Source of the DNA: Bettongia penicillata ogilbyi
Lineage: Eukaryota > Chordata > Mammalia > Diprotodontia > Potoroidae
Assembly: GCA_023548195.1 (NCBI GenBank)
Contig: JAJHZJ010000335.1
Span: 6,953,677 to 7,017,676 of the forward strand
DNA length: 64,000 nt
Reading direction: 5' to 3'
In this document: positions 10,752-20,640 of the stretch, one piece after another
How the letters are laid out: every line of letters starts with the position of its first letter
How positions within the stretch are numbered: the stretch's first letter is position 1
Translations under genes and position numbers: made by a program
The notes under the pieces: generated by a model
Told to the model about the DNA's origin: nothing
The model's database searches: none
What the model saw: the letters and a program-made list of their open reading frames with translations, nothing else

Positions 10752-11841
10752 TCATTCTTGTGTTTGAAAGTCAAATTTTCTTTTCAGCTCTGGTCTTTTC
10801 ATCAAGAATGCTTGAAAGGCCTCTGTTTCATTGAAAGACCATATTTTCCCCTGAAATATTATACCCAGTTTTGCTGGGTAGGTGATTCTTGGTTTGAGTC
10901 CTAGTTCTTTTGACTTCAGGAATATCCTATTCCACACCCTTTGATCCCTTAATGTAGAAGCTGCTAGATCTTGTGTTATCCTGATTGTATTTCCACAGTA
11001 CTGGAATTGTTTCTTTCTAGCTGCTTGCAATATTTTCTCCTTGAGCTGGGAATTCTGGAATTTGGCCACAATGTTCCTAGGAGTTTCTCTTTTTGGATCT
11101 CTTTCAGGCGGTGATCGATGGATTCCTTCAATACTTATTTTGCCCTGTGGTTCTAGAATCTCAGGGCAGTTTTCCTCGATAATTTCATGGAAGATGATGT
11201 CTAGGCTCTTTTTTTGATCATGATTTTCAGGTAGTCCCATAATTTTTAAATTGTCTCTCCTGGATAGTTGTCTTTCCAATGAGAGATTTCACATTCTCTT
11301 CCATTTTTGCATTCTTTTGGTTTTGTTTTATGATTTCTTGGTTTCTCAGAAAGTCATTAGCCTCCATCTGTTCCATTCTAATTTTGAGAGAACTATTTTC
11401 TTCAGTGAGCTTTTGAACCTCTTTTTCCATTTGGCTAATTCTGCTTTTGAAAGCATTCTTCTCCTCATTGGCTTTTTGAACCTCTTTTGCCAATTGAGTT
11501 ACCCTATTTTTCAAGGTGTTATTTTCTTCAGTATTTTTTTGGGTCTCCTTTACCAAGGTATTGACCCATTTTTCATGCTTTTCTTGCATCTGTCTCATTT
11601 CTCTTCCCAGTTTTTCCTCCACCTGTCTAACTTGATTTTCAAAATCCTTTTTGAGCTCTTCCATGGCCTGAACCCACCAGACATCTACCTCGGATGTCTG
11701 TGATAGAGAGGCCCCGACCTCCACGTCTTTCCCTGATGGCAGGCATTGTCCTTCCTCATCAGAAATGAAAGGAGGAAGAAACATCTCTTCCCCAAGAAAG
11801 TAGCTTTCTATGGTCTTATTTTTCTTCCTTTTTCTGGGCAT
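10752..11841 (-). pseudogene. L1/HAL1 ORF1 protein, broken by one frameshift
   Basis: ORF1p is the RNA-binding trimeric coiled-coil protein of L1 elements; it coats element RNA and acts as a chaperone in cytoplasmic RNPs. Here the first frame (11841-11227, 204 codons) starts MPRKRKKNK, then has an acidic N-terminal region and a long heptad-type coiled coil at about residues 70-190. That coiled coil includes near-repeats of about 21 residues (LKNRVTQL, FKSRISQM, LKIRMEQM). The second frame (11279-10752, 175 codons) carries the RRM-like part (RRDNLKIMGLPE) and the C-terminal domain (PRNIVAKFQNSQLKEKIL). The two frames overlap at 11227-11279, so a single small indel there breaks the protein. Combined length of about 360 residues matches the family. 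The rest appears free of stops. Confidence 0.88.
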
Positions 11842-12483
11842 TTTCTCAGCCAGTTACTTAACTTCTGAGATTCCTCTGCACCCCCGCCTAGATCCGCCCA
11901 GCTAGTGCTTGGGGTCTGAGATTCAAATGCTGCTCCCCATCCTCAGGGCTTTCCGCAGGGGGCATGGCTGCTATTCAATGTGAGCTTAAGTTCTGGTGCT
12001 TGGGTGGGGGCAGGGTCGCCTTCCAGGCTAGTTCCCTCAGGGGGTTTATGCAGAGACCTTCAGTAATGGAGCGGAGTTCCTGCGGCTGCTCTGGGAGTTC
12101 TGGGCTGCTGCTGCCTCTGCCTCTGCCGCTGCCTCCCAAGGGGGCCTGAGTCACGGAGACACCCTGCTCCCCTGTTGGCCAGTCCAGAAGTCTCTGTCAC
12201 TGATCTGTAGCGCCTATGGGAGGAGGGACCTTCGCGGCCCTGTCCCTGAAGCCTGCTCAGATCTGCTCCTCTGTGGCCACATGGCCAGGGCAGCACAGGG
12301 GTGGGCTCTGCTGTCCAGAGCGTGACGGACCCCTGGGGACAGCTTTCCAGGGCTCTTTGGAATGAAAATCTCTTCCACTGCATTGGTGTGCGGCTTGCAA
12401 TGCTCCCGAATTTGTGAGGAGTTCTTTTTACAGGAAATTTATGGGCTGTGGATTTGGAGCTAGCATACGTGAGTCTTTCTACT

Positions 12484-12496
12484 CCGCCATCTTGGC
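12484..12496 (-). promoter_or_regulatory. YY1-type site at the HAL1 5' end
   Basis: Minus strand reads GCCAAGATGGCGG within about 20 bases of the element's 5' end. In L1 elements a YY1 site at this position directs accurate transcription initiation. Binding here is inferred. Confidence 0.6.
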
Positions 12497-12505
12497 TCCT
12501 TTCCC

Positions 12506-12522
12506 CTTGATGACTTAATTTC
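12506..12522. repeat. Target-site duplication, right copy
   Basis: cttgatgacttaatttc, a perfect match to 9690-9706. Confidence 0.95.
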
Positions 12523-12599
12523 AATAAAATTGGTTTTCCTTTGTAAGCCTATGGATTTTATTTTATGCATTTAAAAACACTGTTCTGAAAAGGGGCCCA

Positions 12600-13180
12600 T
12601 AGGTTTCACCAGACTGCCCACAGGGACCAGGACACAAATAAAATTAGGGTTAATGAGTTGATTAGATTCCTCAGTGCCAGGAGAGAAGAATAGTAGGAAA
12701 GCAGTGCCCAAGACAGAGCAATAAAAACGAAGGCAGGAAGGGGTGCCGGAGCTTTGCTCAAGACCAAGTGCCTATTTGACAATCCTGCCAAGGGCTGGTC
12801 CTGCCAGAAACCCTTGTAATGGCCCGTGAAGGCCTCTAGTTTGCCTGCCAATGATCCTTGGGAAGTCATACCACTATTATGATGCCAAGTCCTTGGTCTA
12901 ATCATACACACACACACACAAAACCCAACCCCCTCCCCCTAAAAAAAAGCAAACCATTGCTATGATTCAGATTGCACTGCTCTGCTCAGAGTTTAGGACT
13001 ATTCAAAGATTCAGTGAAATGCCCTCAGAGGTCACAAGCTCCCTGTCACTGAGGATATTCACAAAGGAGAACATTCCTTATATTTTGAAATCTATGATTT
13101 TTATTGTCTCCTGGGTTGTGAGGATAAAATATTGGGAAAATATTTAGCACCATGCCTGGCATGTAAGTGCTTAATAAACA
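12600..13180. other. Unassigned sequence with short CA run
   Basis: A CA run at 12906-12920. No gene or repeat recognised, except an L2-type end ('gtgcttaataaacatttg') at 13155-13185 that leads into the TTCC repeat. Confidence 0.4.
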
Positions 13181-13186
13181 TTTGTT

Positions 13187-13385
13187 ACCTTCCTTCCTTC
13201 CTTCCTTCCTTCCTTCCTTCCTTCCTTCCTTCCTTCCTTCCTTCCTTTCTTCCTTCCTTCCTCCCTCCCTTTCTTCCTCCCTTTCTTCCTTCCTTCCTTC
13301 CTTCCTTCCTTCCTTCCTTCCTTCCTTCCTTCCTTCCTTCCTTCCTTCCTTCCTTCCTTCCTTCCTTCCTTCCTTCCTTCCTTCC
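13187..13385. repeat. (TTCC)n microsatellite, about 200 bp
   Basis: Long tetranucleotide array with a few ccct/tttc interruptions near 13245-13290. It sits at the 3' end of an L2-like tail. It makes open frames of Leu-Pro-Ser-Phe and Lys-Glu-Gly-Arg repeats that are not genes. Confidence 0.97.
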
Positions 13386-13559
13386 AAATCAAGAGGTCTT
13401 TTCAGTCCACCACCCTCTCTGCCTATAAGGAAATAGCTCTGTAAACCATAGATCTATGTCTATGGCAGGGGTGAAGAACCTGCAGCCTGAGGTCACATGT
13501 GGTCCTCTAGGTACTTAAATGTGGCCTTGTGATCTTGAGGCCAATGGTTCCCCACCCCA

Positions 13560-13640
13560 GATGGTGTTTGTGTATATTTATGTGTATGTGTGTGTGTGGG
13601 GGGAGTGCATGTGTGTGTGTGTGTGTGTGTGCACACATGC
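13560..13640. repeat. TG microsatellite
   Basis: tgtg run with a short G-run interruption (13600-13603). It follows a diverged 'gaagaacctgcagcctgag' repeat-like segment (13465-13550) that I could not name. Confidence 0.8.
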
Positions 13641-13879
13641 TGTGCTTTGACATTCTTTGAGATTACTATCCACCACAATCCTCCTTTGGCTCACTAGATA
13701 GAGAGGCAGTACGATGCAACTGAATGATGTCCTGGATTTGAATTCTGCCTACCTCCCACCTACACGACCCTGAGCAAGTCACAAAGTTTGGGAGCTTCAT
13801 TTACTTTATTGGTAAAATCAGAATGTTAGAAGAGATGCCCTCCAAAGCTCTTCCCAGCCTGAAGCCTCCCCTGAATACC

Positions 13880-14925
13880 AGTCTCATATCAGTCACTACC
13901 TACTGGACAGGATGAACTGGAAATCCCAAAGATATCTCAACCTCAGCATGTCCAAAACAGAACTCCTCACCTTTCACCCTGAACCTTTCCCTCTTCAGTC
14001 TCCCCATGACTGTTAAAGACATAACTTCTTCTTGGAGTCATCCCGGCTCCTCACTCATTCACCCCACCTTTCCAATCTGTGCCCAGATCTGCTTGTTTCT
14101 TTCTCCAACATCTCCTTTCACGTCCTACATTTTCTCTCTACTCCTGTCACTTACCCCACCCTAGTGAAGGCCCGCAGCATTTCTCACTTGCACTATTTCA
14201 AGAGACTCGAGTTGGATGCCATGTCTCAAGTCTCTTCTTTTCTAATCCACCCATTTAGGTATTCCTAAAGCCCAGGGAGGTGGTACACTGCATAAAGCAC
14301 TGGGTGTGGAGTCAGGAAAAGCTGAGTTCAAATCTGGCCTGAGACACTTACTAGCTGGATGACCCTGAGCAAGTCACTTAACTCAGCTTGCCTCAGTTCC
14401 CTCATTTGCAAAATGACTCAGAGAAGGAAATGGCAAAACCATTCCAGTATCTTGGCCAAGAAAACCCCAAATGAGGTCATGAAGAGTGAGACAAGACTCG
14501 ACAACAACTCAGAATCTCAGGCAATGTACTCTTTGACTCAATAAACTGTGGCGGACAAGCACTGGGGTCAGAGACTGCTGGGCATCTAAAGTCCTGAGCC
14601 TTAATTATCTTAATTATACACTACTCTCTTTCACATTCTACATTCGGGTCAGCCCTTCTAACTCGTCCTTGTCCTCCACGCCCTGACTGCCCTCCTTCCT
14701 CACCTCCAGCTCTCAGATTCCTTACCAGAAATTCCTTCAAAATGTAGCTCAGGGGCCACCTCCAAAAGCAGGCAAAAATCCAATCCCTGTGCTGATTGCT
14801 CATGCCTCCTTCCCAATTTTACACTGCATTTCTGTTGTGTGTACTTATAGTGTATGTGTTGTGTCTCCTAATAGATTGGAAACTCCTTGAGGGTAAGGAC
14901 TATTCCATCTTTGTTTTGTTATCCC
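13880..14925 (+). mobile_element. L2 LINE fragment, interrupted by a SINE
   Basis: Plus-strand L2 ORF2/3' region: 'tgtccaaaacagaactcctc', 'catccttgactcctc'-like and C/T-rich codons up to about 14270. It resumes after the SINE at 14275-14525 and ends with 'ctccttgagggtaaggac' near 14900. Multiple stops leave no functional frame. Confidence 0.7.
14275..14527 (+). mobile_element. Mar-1-type tRNA-derived SINE
   Basis: Near-complete copy: head 'aaagcactgggtgtggagtc', middle 'gagttcaaatctggcctgag', 'cctgagcaagtcacttaac', then the marsupial tail 'aggaaatggcaaaaccattc' and 'aagaaaaccccaaatgaggt', ending in 'tcgacaacaactc'. It is inserted in L2. Confidence 0.88.
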
Positions 14926-14927
14926 AT

Positions 14928-15180
14928 GTTGTTGTTCAGGTGCTTTCAGTTGTGTCTGACACTCTGTGAACCCAGTGGGAGTTTTCTTGGCAAAAACACT
15001 AGAGTGGTTTGCCATTTCTTTCTCCAGATCATTTTACAGTTGAGGAAACTGAGGCAAATAGGGTGAAGTGACTTGTCCAGGGTCATGAAGCTAGTAAGAG
15101 TCTGAGGTTGGATTTGAACTCTTCCTGAGTCCCAAGCCAGGGCTTATCTGTTGATAAACCTTTAAGCTGCCTCTGGCACA
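14928..15180 (-). mobile_element. Mar-1-type SINE (reverse)
   Basis: Starts with the reversed tail 'tgttgttcaggtgctttcag', then 'gtttgccatttctttctcc' and 'aggaaactgaggcaaat', and ends at the reversed head 'gataaacctttaagctgcct'. Confidence 0.85.
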
Positions 15181-15224
15181 TACGAATACTTAATAATCGC
15201 ATATAGATTGAGTGATCCTATGCA

Positions 15225-15475
15225 GCAGTGTGCCAGTAAATGTTTAACAACTGGTTCAATAGAAAATTCCAAGCTGTTTTTAAACTTAATCTGAATTATT
15301 AACATTTCCTCCATCACTTTCTTAAATCCAGGCAATAAAAAAACAAAAAACAAAAAAACCCCCAGTAAATCGAGCCCTGATTTGTAGCTTTGTCAATTTC
15401 TGAATTGTAAACGTTCACGCTGAAAATGTAAAACTCGCTGGAGAGCTAGTTTGAGTGGGCTCCAACATACCCCTG
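15225..15475 (+). repeat. Unassigned interspersed family X, copy 3
   Basis: 'gtaaatgtttaacaactggt', 'cctccatcac', an A-rich insert near 15336-15358, 'cctgatttgtagctttgtc' and 'gaattgtaaacgttcacgct'. Colinear with copies at 6555 and 7668. Confidence 0.6.
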
Positions 15476-15479
15476 CATG

Positions 15480-16225
15480 TGTCATTGGCGTTATCCTGGA
15501 TTTCCAAAGACTATTGGCAGAGTATCACTGTCAGATCCTATAAACCTGGAAAGGCTTTGGGTGTGGACTCAGAAAAGCACAGAATACAAGACTCTGAGGA
15601 CCAGCTTAGCTAAGCTGGGAGAGGGTCACCTGGTTGGCTAAGGAATGATGAATGTTTCTGTCCAAAGCAAGTGGTGATAATCATCTACAAAAGACCAAGT
15701 TGGAGGAAAGGGTTGGGATCTTCATCAATAGACTGAATACCCTCAACGAATAAGTCATCAATCCTTGCAATAGTACATGCATTGACTGCACATGTATAAT
15801 CTATATCAAATTGCTTGCCTTCTCAAGAAAAGGACGGGAGAATTTACATTTAATTGGGGAAATATAAAACATAAAAATTTTCTTTAAAAAAGAGTGTATG
15901 AGAACTTAGGGGTGTGTGATTGGAGGCAGTTTGTGCATGTCCTGCTTCTGTCTCATGCCAGCTGTGTAACCCTGATCAAATCACCTCACCTTTTAATGTT
16001 CTAGTCAATTCTCGGAATGGTAAAGCTACCTGCTTTTGTAGAAGGTTTTTCTCACTTGAGAGTTCCCTGGACTGATCATATGTGAACTATCACTTTACAG
16101 ACATGCCAATCAAGTTTTATTACCCCCAGCAGGGCTATCAGGGAAAAGAAGGGTCTCTCAGCTACTGATAAGAGTGTACCCAGGTACATAGAGACAGTCA
16201 GAGACTGCCTGAGGACCTCCTTTTG
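15480..16225. other. Unassigned sequence
   Basis: I see no gene and no repeat I can name, apart from a diverged MIR-type core near 15920-16020. Confidence 0.4.
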
Positions 16226-16229
16226 GGAA

Positions 16230-16430
16230 TTCCCATATTTATTGCCTAAGTGATGTTGGGTGAATCTCCATCTTCCCTGGACTCTGATTCTCATCTGCAA
16301 AATGGGAAGCTGAACCAGAACGCCTCTGAGGGTCTCTTCTAATCATAGATCCTATCATCAGATAAGTTACTTAACTCCTCTGAACCTCAGTTTTCTCATT
16401 TGTAAAATAAGGGGATCAGTCTAGATCAGA
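16230..16430 (+). repeat. MIR-type SINE fragments
   Basis: Two partial cores: 'tctcatctgcaaaatgggaa' and 'cctcagttttctcatttgta'. Confidence 0.65.
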
Positions 16431-16432
16431 GT

Positions 16433-16600
16433 TGCCAAACTCACAAACCTCCGCAGCGGTGGCCCTAACCATATTAAAATGTAATTGGTAAATGTTTAAC
16501 AAAATAAATAAAAATACAATACAAGACATAATATTAATTTGTGGTTTTTCTAAGTCAATATGAAGCCCCAAAAGATTCCTTCCTATTTGAGTTTGACACT
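16433..16600. repeat. MITE-like segment with imperfect inverted ends
   Basis: Ends read 'agttgccaaactcac' and 'gagtttgacac', which are partly inverted copies around an AT-rich centre. The length (about 165 bp) suits a small DNA-transposon derivative. Target-site duplications were not resolved. Confidence 0.3.
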
Positions 16601-17300
16601 AATAAACCAAATGTCCTTGGAGATCGTTTCCAGAAGTTTGAGGCCATGATCCAGGCAAAACATAGGTTTCTCCAAATGCTCTGTATTGCAGTATTTCGTT
16701 TCTTCACCATTTTGACTGGGTTTCTTGAGATGGTCAAATTTATCCATATACTTCCTAATGTGATTGACAAAACTGAACATAATACACCAGCAGGTTGAGG
16801 TTTTCTGTTACTCAACCCAGAGATTCCGACCCTTCACATCTCTTCCTCAGCTCTTCCTAGTTGAGTCCTGGGAATGATCACAAGTGTGACCTAACTCTAA
16901 AAAACAAGAGGTCTCCCTGCAACAGGCCACTCTGCCACTGCTCTGGTGGGGTACCAAGCACATTCTCCACTACCTATCCCAGTGGACCACAGGGTGCTTT
17001 TGTTATCAATATGGGAATTCTATGCCCAATCCATCATACATTTAAGTCTTCCCTAATACAGCCCCATGCAAGTGGTGAATACTCAGGACACCAAAATCCA
17101 TGGAATGTTCTCTCAGCCAAGTTCAGGCAAAACTCATAAATGTGTTTCTGAACATCAAGAGAAAGCTCTCATTATTACCCCTCTAGTACGGTAGTCAGAG
17201 AATTGGGTGTACTCCATGTCACCCACTTGAAATCATACATCATTGTCCGTATAGACTTGAAGCAAACATTGAAACAAATGCCAGTGGAGGTATGGTGTTT
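16600..17300. other. Unassigned, possibly decayed retroelement or retrocopy
   Basis: Adjacent open frames of 60-92 codons exist on both strands (16555-16815 minus, 16541-16798 plus, 16861-17139 plus), but none matches a family I know. No splice or promoter context supports a gene. Confidence 0.3.
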
Positions 17301-17349
17301 CCCCAGGCTGTTTGGGGGCAGGAAAAAAGAATGCTTAGATTTCTAGTCT

Positions 17350-18050
17350 GAGGCTCCATGCAGGGAGCCAGGAGCACCCGGGTTTAAATCACACCCCTGA
17401 TTCCTACTAATTGTATGACCCTGGGCAAGTCCACTTCTTACTGCTGTGGGGTCTCTAAGACTATAAATTTCTGAGGTGGTGACCTGAATTGTATAAGAAG
17501 TATGCTCACCTGGGAGTTCCCAAGGCCAGCAAAATCATAGGCCCAATCTATATGCTTATCTATTTTGTATATATTTATATGTGCAGATGCTGTCTTCCAG
17601 TGTAGAATATACGCTCCTTGAGGACAGGGGCTAAGTCACTTTGGCTCCATATCCCTATTGTGGACAGCACAGTGCCTGGAGGACTTCATAGACACTTAAT
17701 AAAGGTTGGTTGGTTACTTGACTGACAAGGATTAGAATGTGAGGTCAGCTACCTACTACCTCTGTTACCTTGGGGTATTGGGCAAACAGAACTGGCTTTG
17801 GAGTCTGAGGACCTTGGTTCAAATACTTCTGTGTGACCTTGGGCAAGTCACTTAGTCTGTTAGCCTCAGTTTCCTCATTGGTCAAATAAGGAGGTAGAGC
17901 TACCTCTCTTCCCAAGGACTTCTATGACTTTTTTTCACTTCTAAATCCAAAACCTCAGGATCCAAGTTACTTTTCCTTCCCTGGGCCCCCAGTTTCTTTC
18001 TCTGTAAAATGAGGGAACCAGAGTAGACAGTCATGCCAACTGTCTCAGAT
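17350..18050 (+). repeat. MIR-type SINEs and an L2 3' end
   Basis: MIR core at 17370-17465 ('gtatgaccctgggcaagtcc'), L2 3' end at 17600-17735 ('cgctccttgaggacaggggc' to 'acacttaataaaggttgg'), and MIR copies at 17770-18050 with 'gcctcagtttcctcattgg'. Confidence 0.7.
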
Positions 18051-18982
18051 GACTAGCCTGATTTTAAAGGGCTGAGCCCCTCCCTCCCACCCCCAATCTA
18101 AGCTCAAAGGGGCCAGGAGAGGGTGTCCCTTCCTGCACTTTTCCATCTGTATATCGCACCAGTGACATCTGCATTCTCCTGGAATCAACCTGCATACATG
18201 GCTTCCTGGGCTGGAGAGGAAGGTCACCCTATGACAAAGTTTCTGCAGTTTCTGCATTAGAAAGTACCTTGGGGCCTTAGGGAGAGGCAGGAGAAGGAGG
18301 GGGGTGTGTAAATTCAGGAGGGGGAGATTTCCTGAAGACTCTACACTCGCAAGTAAGACCAAGATGAAAAACACCGCCTGCTGGTTTAGCTACATTAAGC
18401 GGGAAATGCATAGCGCCCTTAAAAGAGGCCGCATTACAGTTCCCACCGAGTCTCCGAGTCCCCAAGGCCAAGTGCAACCACAAGCCGAGCCAAGAAGTGA
18501 AACTGACCAGGAGAACTAGGCCAGCCGCAGCTGCGATCCCTCCAACATTCCAAGCTCCGCCCAGCTCATGTCATTGCGTTCTAATTCCGAAAGCTCGGCC
18601 CGGGACCGCCTCTGCGATTGGTCGGTGGCTACGTCCGTCAGAGGAAAGAACGCAAGGGGGGGTGGGGGGGGAAGGGGAAGGCTACATTGTAACAAGGAGA
18701 GAGCGAGAGTGGAAGAAGGAGGCGGAGGCAGCTGCCGCCCCGAATCCCGCAGCGGTAGCAGCTACCTGCCGAGGGTTAACCCACCTCGGAGCGGGGGCCA
18801 GCCTGCTCCCCCCCGCCTTAGCCCGATCCCAGTCCCCTTCCCCATCCCGGGCCCCCGGCCACCCCTGAGCCCGCCGGAGCCAGTCCCGCGCTTCCCCCTC
18901 CAGCGATCCAACCCCGCGGCCTCTGCACCACCGGCCCCGTCTCTCGCTGGCAAACTGCCGAGCGCTCTTCGAAGCCATTTTC

Positions 18983-18996
18983 ATTGGCCACATTGG
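18983..18996 (+). promoter_or_regulatory. Tandem CCAAT boxes (reverse orientation)
   Basis: ATTGG occurs twice, nine bases apart, just upstream of the densest GC-box cluster. This NF-Y-type arrangement is typical of TATA-less CpG-island promoters. Confidence 0.5.
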
Positions 18997-19015
18997 CGAC
19001 CAGAGGGGCTGAGCT

Positions 19016-19025
19016 GACTCACCTT
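19016..19025 (-). other. Consensus splice donor on the minus strand
   Basis: Minus strand reads AAG/GTGAGTC, an excellent U1 match, with upstream exon sequence at higher coordinates. It competes with, or is antisense to, the plus-strand donor at 19545. Confidence 0.4.
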
Positions 19026-19059
19026 CCCCGAGAATCCGGCAGCAGCCCGGCTTGGTGGA

Positions 19060-19544
19060 CGCGGGAGCGGGGGCGGAGGGGCGCGCGGGGACGGCTCGCC
19101 CCCCCTGGATGGCAGCCCCCGGCGGCCGCGGGGAGCGCCCCGGCTGCCGGCTCCCTAGTCCCAGGCGAGGGAAACTTTCACAGCCAGCCTGGGAGCGGCG
19201 GCGGCGGCGGCGGCGGCGGCGACTCGCTGCTTCTCTCCCTCCCAGCTTTGACCACCATCTTATTAGTACAGGAAATGACATGGAAAACGGAAGAAAGCGG
19301 CGTTTGGGGCCGACGCGGACCCCCCAAATCAGGGGCCGGAGCTGGGACACACCAGTCACTTCCCAACTTGGCCCAGAAGGCGCCTCCCGAGTTCCCCGGG
19401 CTCCCACCCGGCGCCCTCGCGAGCCGGGGGGGAAGAAACTCTCCGATTCTGGGGCGGGCAGACTTTGATGCTAGCCCGGCCCGGGGGGGCTGGGGGGAGT
19501 CAGCGGTGGGGCTGGGAGGGGGGCAGCCTGGGGGGAAAAAAAAG
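19060..19544 (+). other. Candidate non-coding or partly coding first exon
   Basis: Proposed exon 1 of a plus-strand gene. It starts in the GC-box cluster and ends at donor AAAG/GTGAGC (19544/19545). It contains the CGG repeat, as 5' UTRs of CpG-island genes often do. Several frames are open (18984-19694 and 19052-19468). An ATG at 19281 begins MENGRKRR, but composition alone keeps frames open in such GC-rich DNA. I do not recognise any protein. The start is inferred. Confidence 0.35.
19195..19220. repeat. (CGG)n trinucleotide repeat, about 8-9 units
   Basis: Uninterrupted cgg/gcc run inside the CpG island. The minus strand would read it as CCG. Confidence 0.95.
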
Positions 19545-19559
19545 GTGAGCAAACCCTGG

Positions 19560-20640
19560 GATCGGGGCACATTTCCCAGAACAGAAAGTTATTACAGAAA
19601 TGTGTATTTTAAAAAGTCATTCAGACAGGGGCTCCCCTCCATCCCGGGCTGCCCTTTTGGGGAAAGCAACCTCAAGACCTTGGAGGAAGAATGAACACGT
19701 TTATATTTTTAACCCTTTCGACACCCGAGCCAGAACACCTGTGTTCCCAATCCCTTTACCATCACCCTCCACTTTCCCTTAACCCGTGCGGTGCTGGGCC
19801 GCTTGGGGAGCAAATGCAATTTGGGGGGCTCTCTTGCGGAGAACCAGGGCAGAAAGCACAGAGAATTAACTATTCAGAGGGGGCGAGAGGGCAGAGCGGC
19901 AAAATCGTAAGCTTAACTTCTCTCCCTTTTTGCCACTCTGAAATCCTTCCAAAGAGTTTGATTTTTAGCCTGACTTAGATAAACTGTTAAGTCATTTATC
20001 CGTCCCTTGCCTCAGTTTCTCCCAAGTGCAAATTAAGACCCGGTAACTTGGGGGAGGGGTGGACTGCTTGGATGGGAGTAGTTACCGAGCATTTCTACAA
20101 CTTTGGCGTGTACCAAGGGCTTTCCTTACAACCCTATTCGGGTAAGTGAGACAAGAATTGTCAGACACACCCCCGACCCTCCGGCCCCGCACTGAGTGGA
20201 TGAGGCGACCGATGCAAGGAGAGGTGAGGTGACTTTCCCCGACTCCTACTGGGACTCGGTTTTTCTGACTCTAAATTAATTGTTGGATTCGATGAACTCC
20301 GAAGTTCCTTCCAGAGTTAAAAATGCTGCGATCTTAATTAAGGGTCCGAGCCAGAAACGAAGAGCCAACAAAACCAAGAGCTTTTGAAAACTTCAAAACT
20401 CGTCCTTGCCAAGTATAGAAAGATGAATAGGAAAGGGAAATGGGTCCAATTTAGCAAAAGGCAACAATTTTTTTCTAAGGAAATAAATTTCACTTGGAGC
20501 TACCCACCGATTATGTAGCCAATAATAGATCGGATTCTGTTGCTGCTGCTGTGTGTGCAAGTGCGTTTTTCTCCCAAGCGACTGAATGATCTTTATCCAC
20601 GTTTGATGTTAGAGATTATGCAGAGTGCATTAAAGTAACT
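19560..20640. other. Repeat-poor shoulder of the CpG island
   Basis: Low repeat content. A donor-like GG/GTAAGTG lies at 20141. A MIR-type relic (about 20140-20335) here retains CpGs, which suggests germline hypomethylation. No gene recognised. Confidence 0.45.

Larger units (their letters stand above)
9707..12505 (-). mobile_element. Full-length half-L1 (HAL1-type) retrotransposon
   Basis: A 2.8-kb insertion on the minus strand with all hallmarks of target-primed retrotransposition: a perfect 17-bp duplication at both sides, an A-tail (ten T on plus, 9707-9716), and a 5' end reading GGGAAAGGAGCCAAGATGG, typical of L1. Order on the minus strand is a GC-rich 5' UTR (12505-11842), an ORF1-type frame (11841-10752), then about 1 kb of pyrimidine-rich (plus-strand) 3' UTR with a TG microsatellite. 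No ORF2 endonuclease or reverse transcriptase is seen anywhere between ORF1 and the tail. An L1 lacking ORF2 is the definition of HAL1. The alternative is a single L1 with an internal ORF2 deletion. The intact 5' end and perfect duplication indicate a relatively recent insertion compared with its neighbours. Confidence 0.88.
18560..19560. promoter_or_regulatory. CpG island / probable promoter region
   Basis: About 1 kb of GC-rich, CpG-dense DNA, in contrast to the CpG-depleted rest of the window. It contains ATTGG (reverse CCAAT) boxes at 18617-18621, 18983-18987 and 18992-18996, GC boxes around 19065-19100, and a CGG run at about 19195-19220. Consensus splice donors exist on plus (19544/19545) and minus (19023/19022). 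The tandem CCAAT boxes 60-100 bp upstream of the GC-box cluster favour a plus-strand start near 19060-19100. That would give a first exon of roughly 450 bp that is largely 5' UTR. A minus-strand exon is the competing reading. The gene it serves is not identifiable from this window. Confidence 0.8.

Noticed and set aside
11251..11703. 150-codon plus-strand frame, Phe/Leu-rich, membrane-like
   Set aside because: Antisense of the HAL1 ORF1 coiled coil. Lys/Glu codons read backwards give Phe/Leu.
12060..12524. 154-codon minus-strand frame
   Set aside because: Lies in the HAL1 5' UTR and crosses its insertion boundary, so it cannot be an old host gene.
13046..13436. Lys-Glu-Gly-Arg and Leu-Pro-Ser-Phe repeat proteins
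   Set aside because: Translations of the TTCC microsatellite on either strand.
14275..14527. tRNA genes at SINE heads
   Set aside because: The tRNA-derived heads are diverged and lack an intact cloverleaf; they belong to SINEs.
18682..19407. 241-codon minus-strand frame in the CpG island
   Set aside because: GC-rich DNA has few stops; a poly-Arg run comes from the CGG repeat. A good splice donor lies within it, and no protein family is recognisable.
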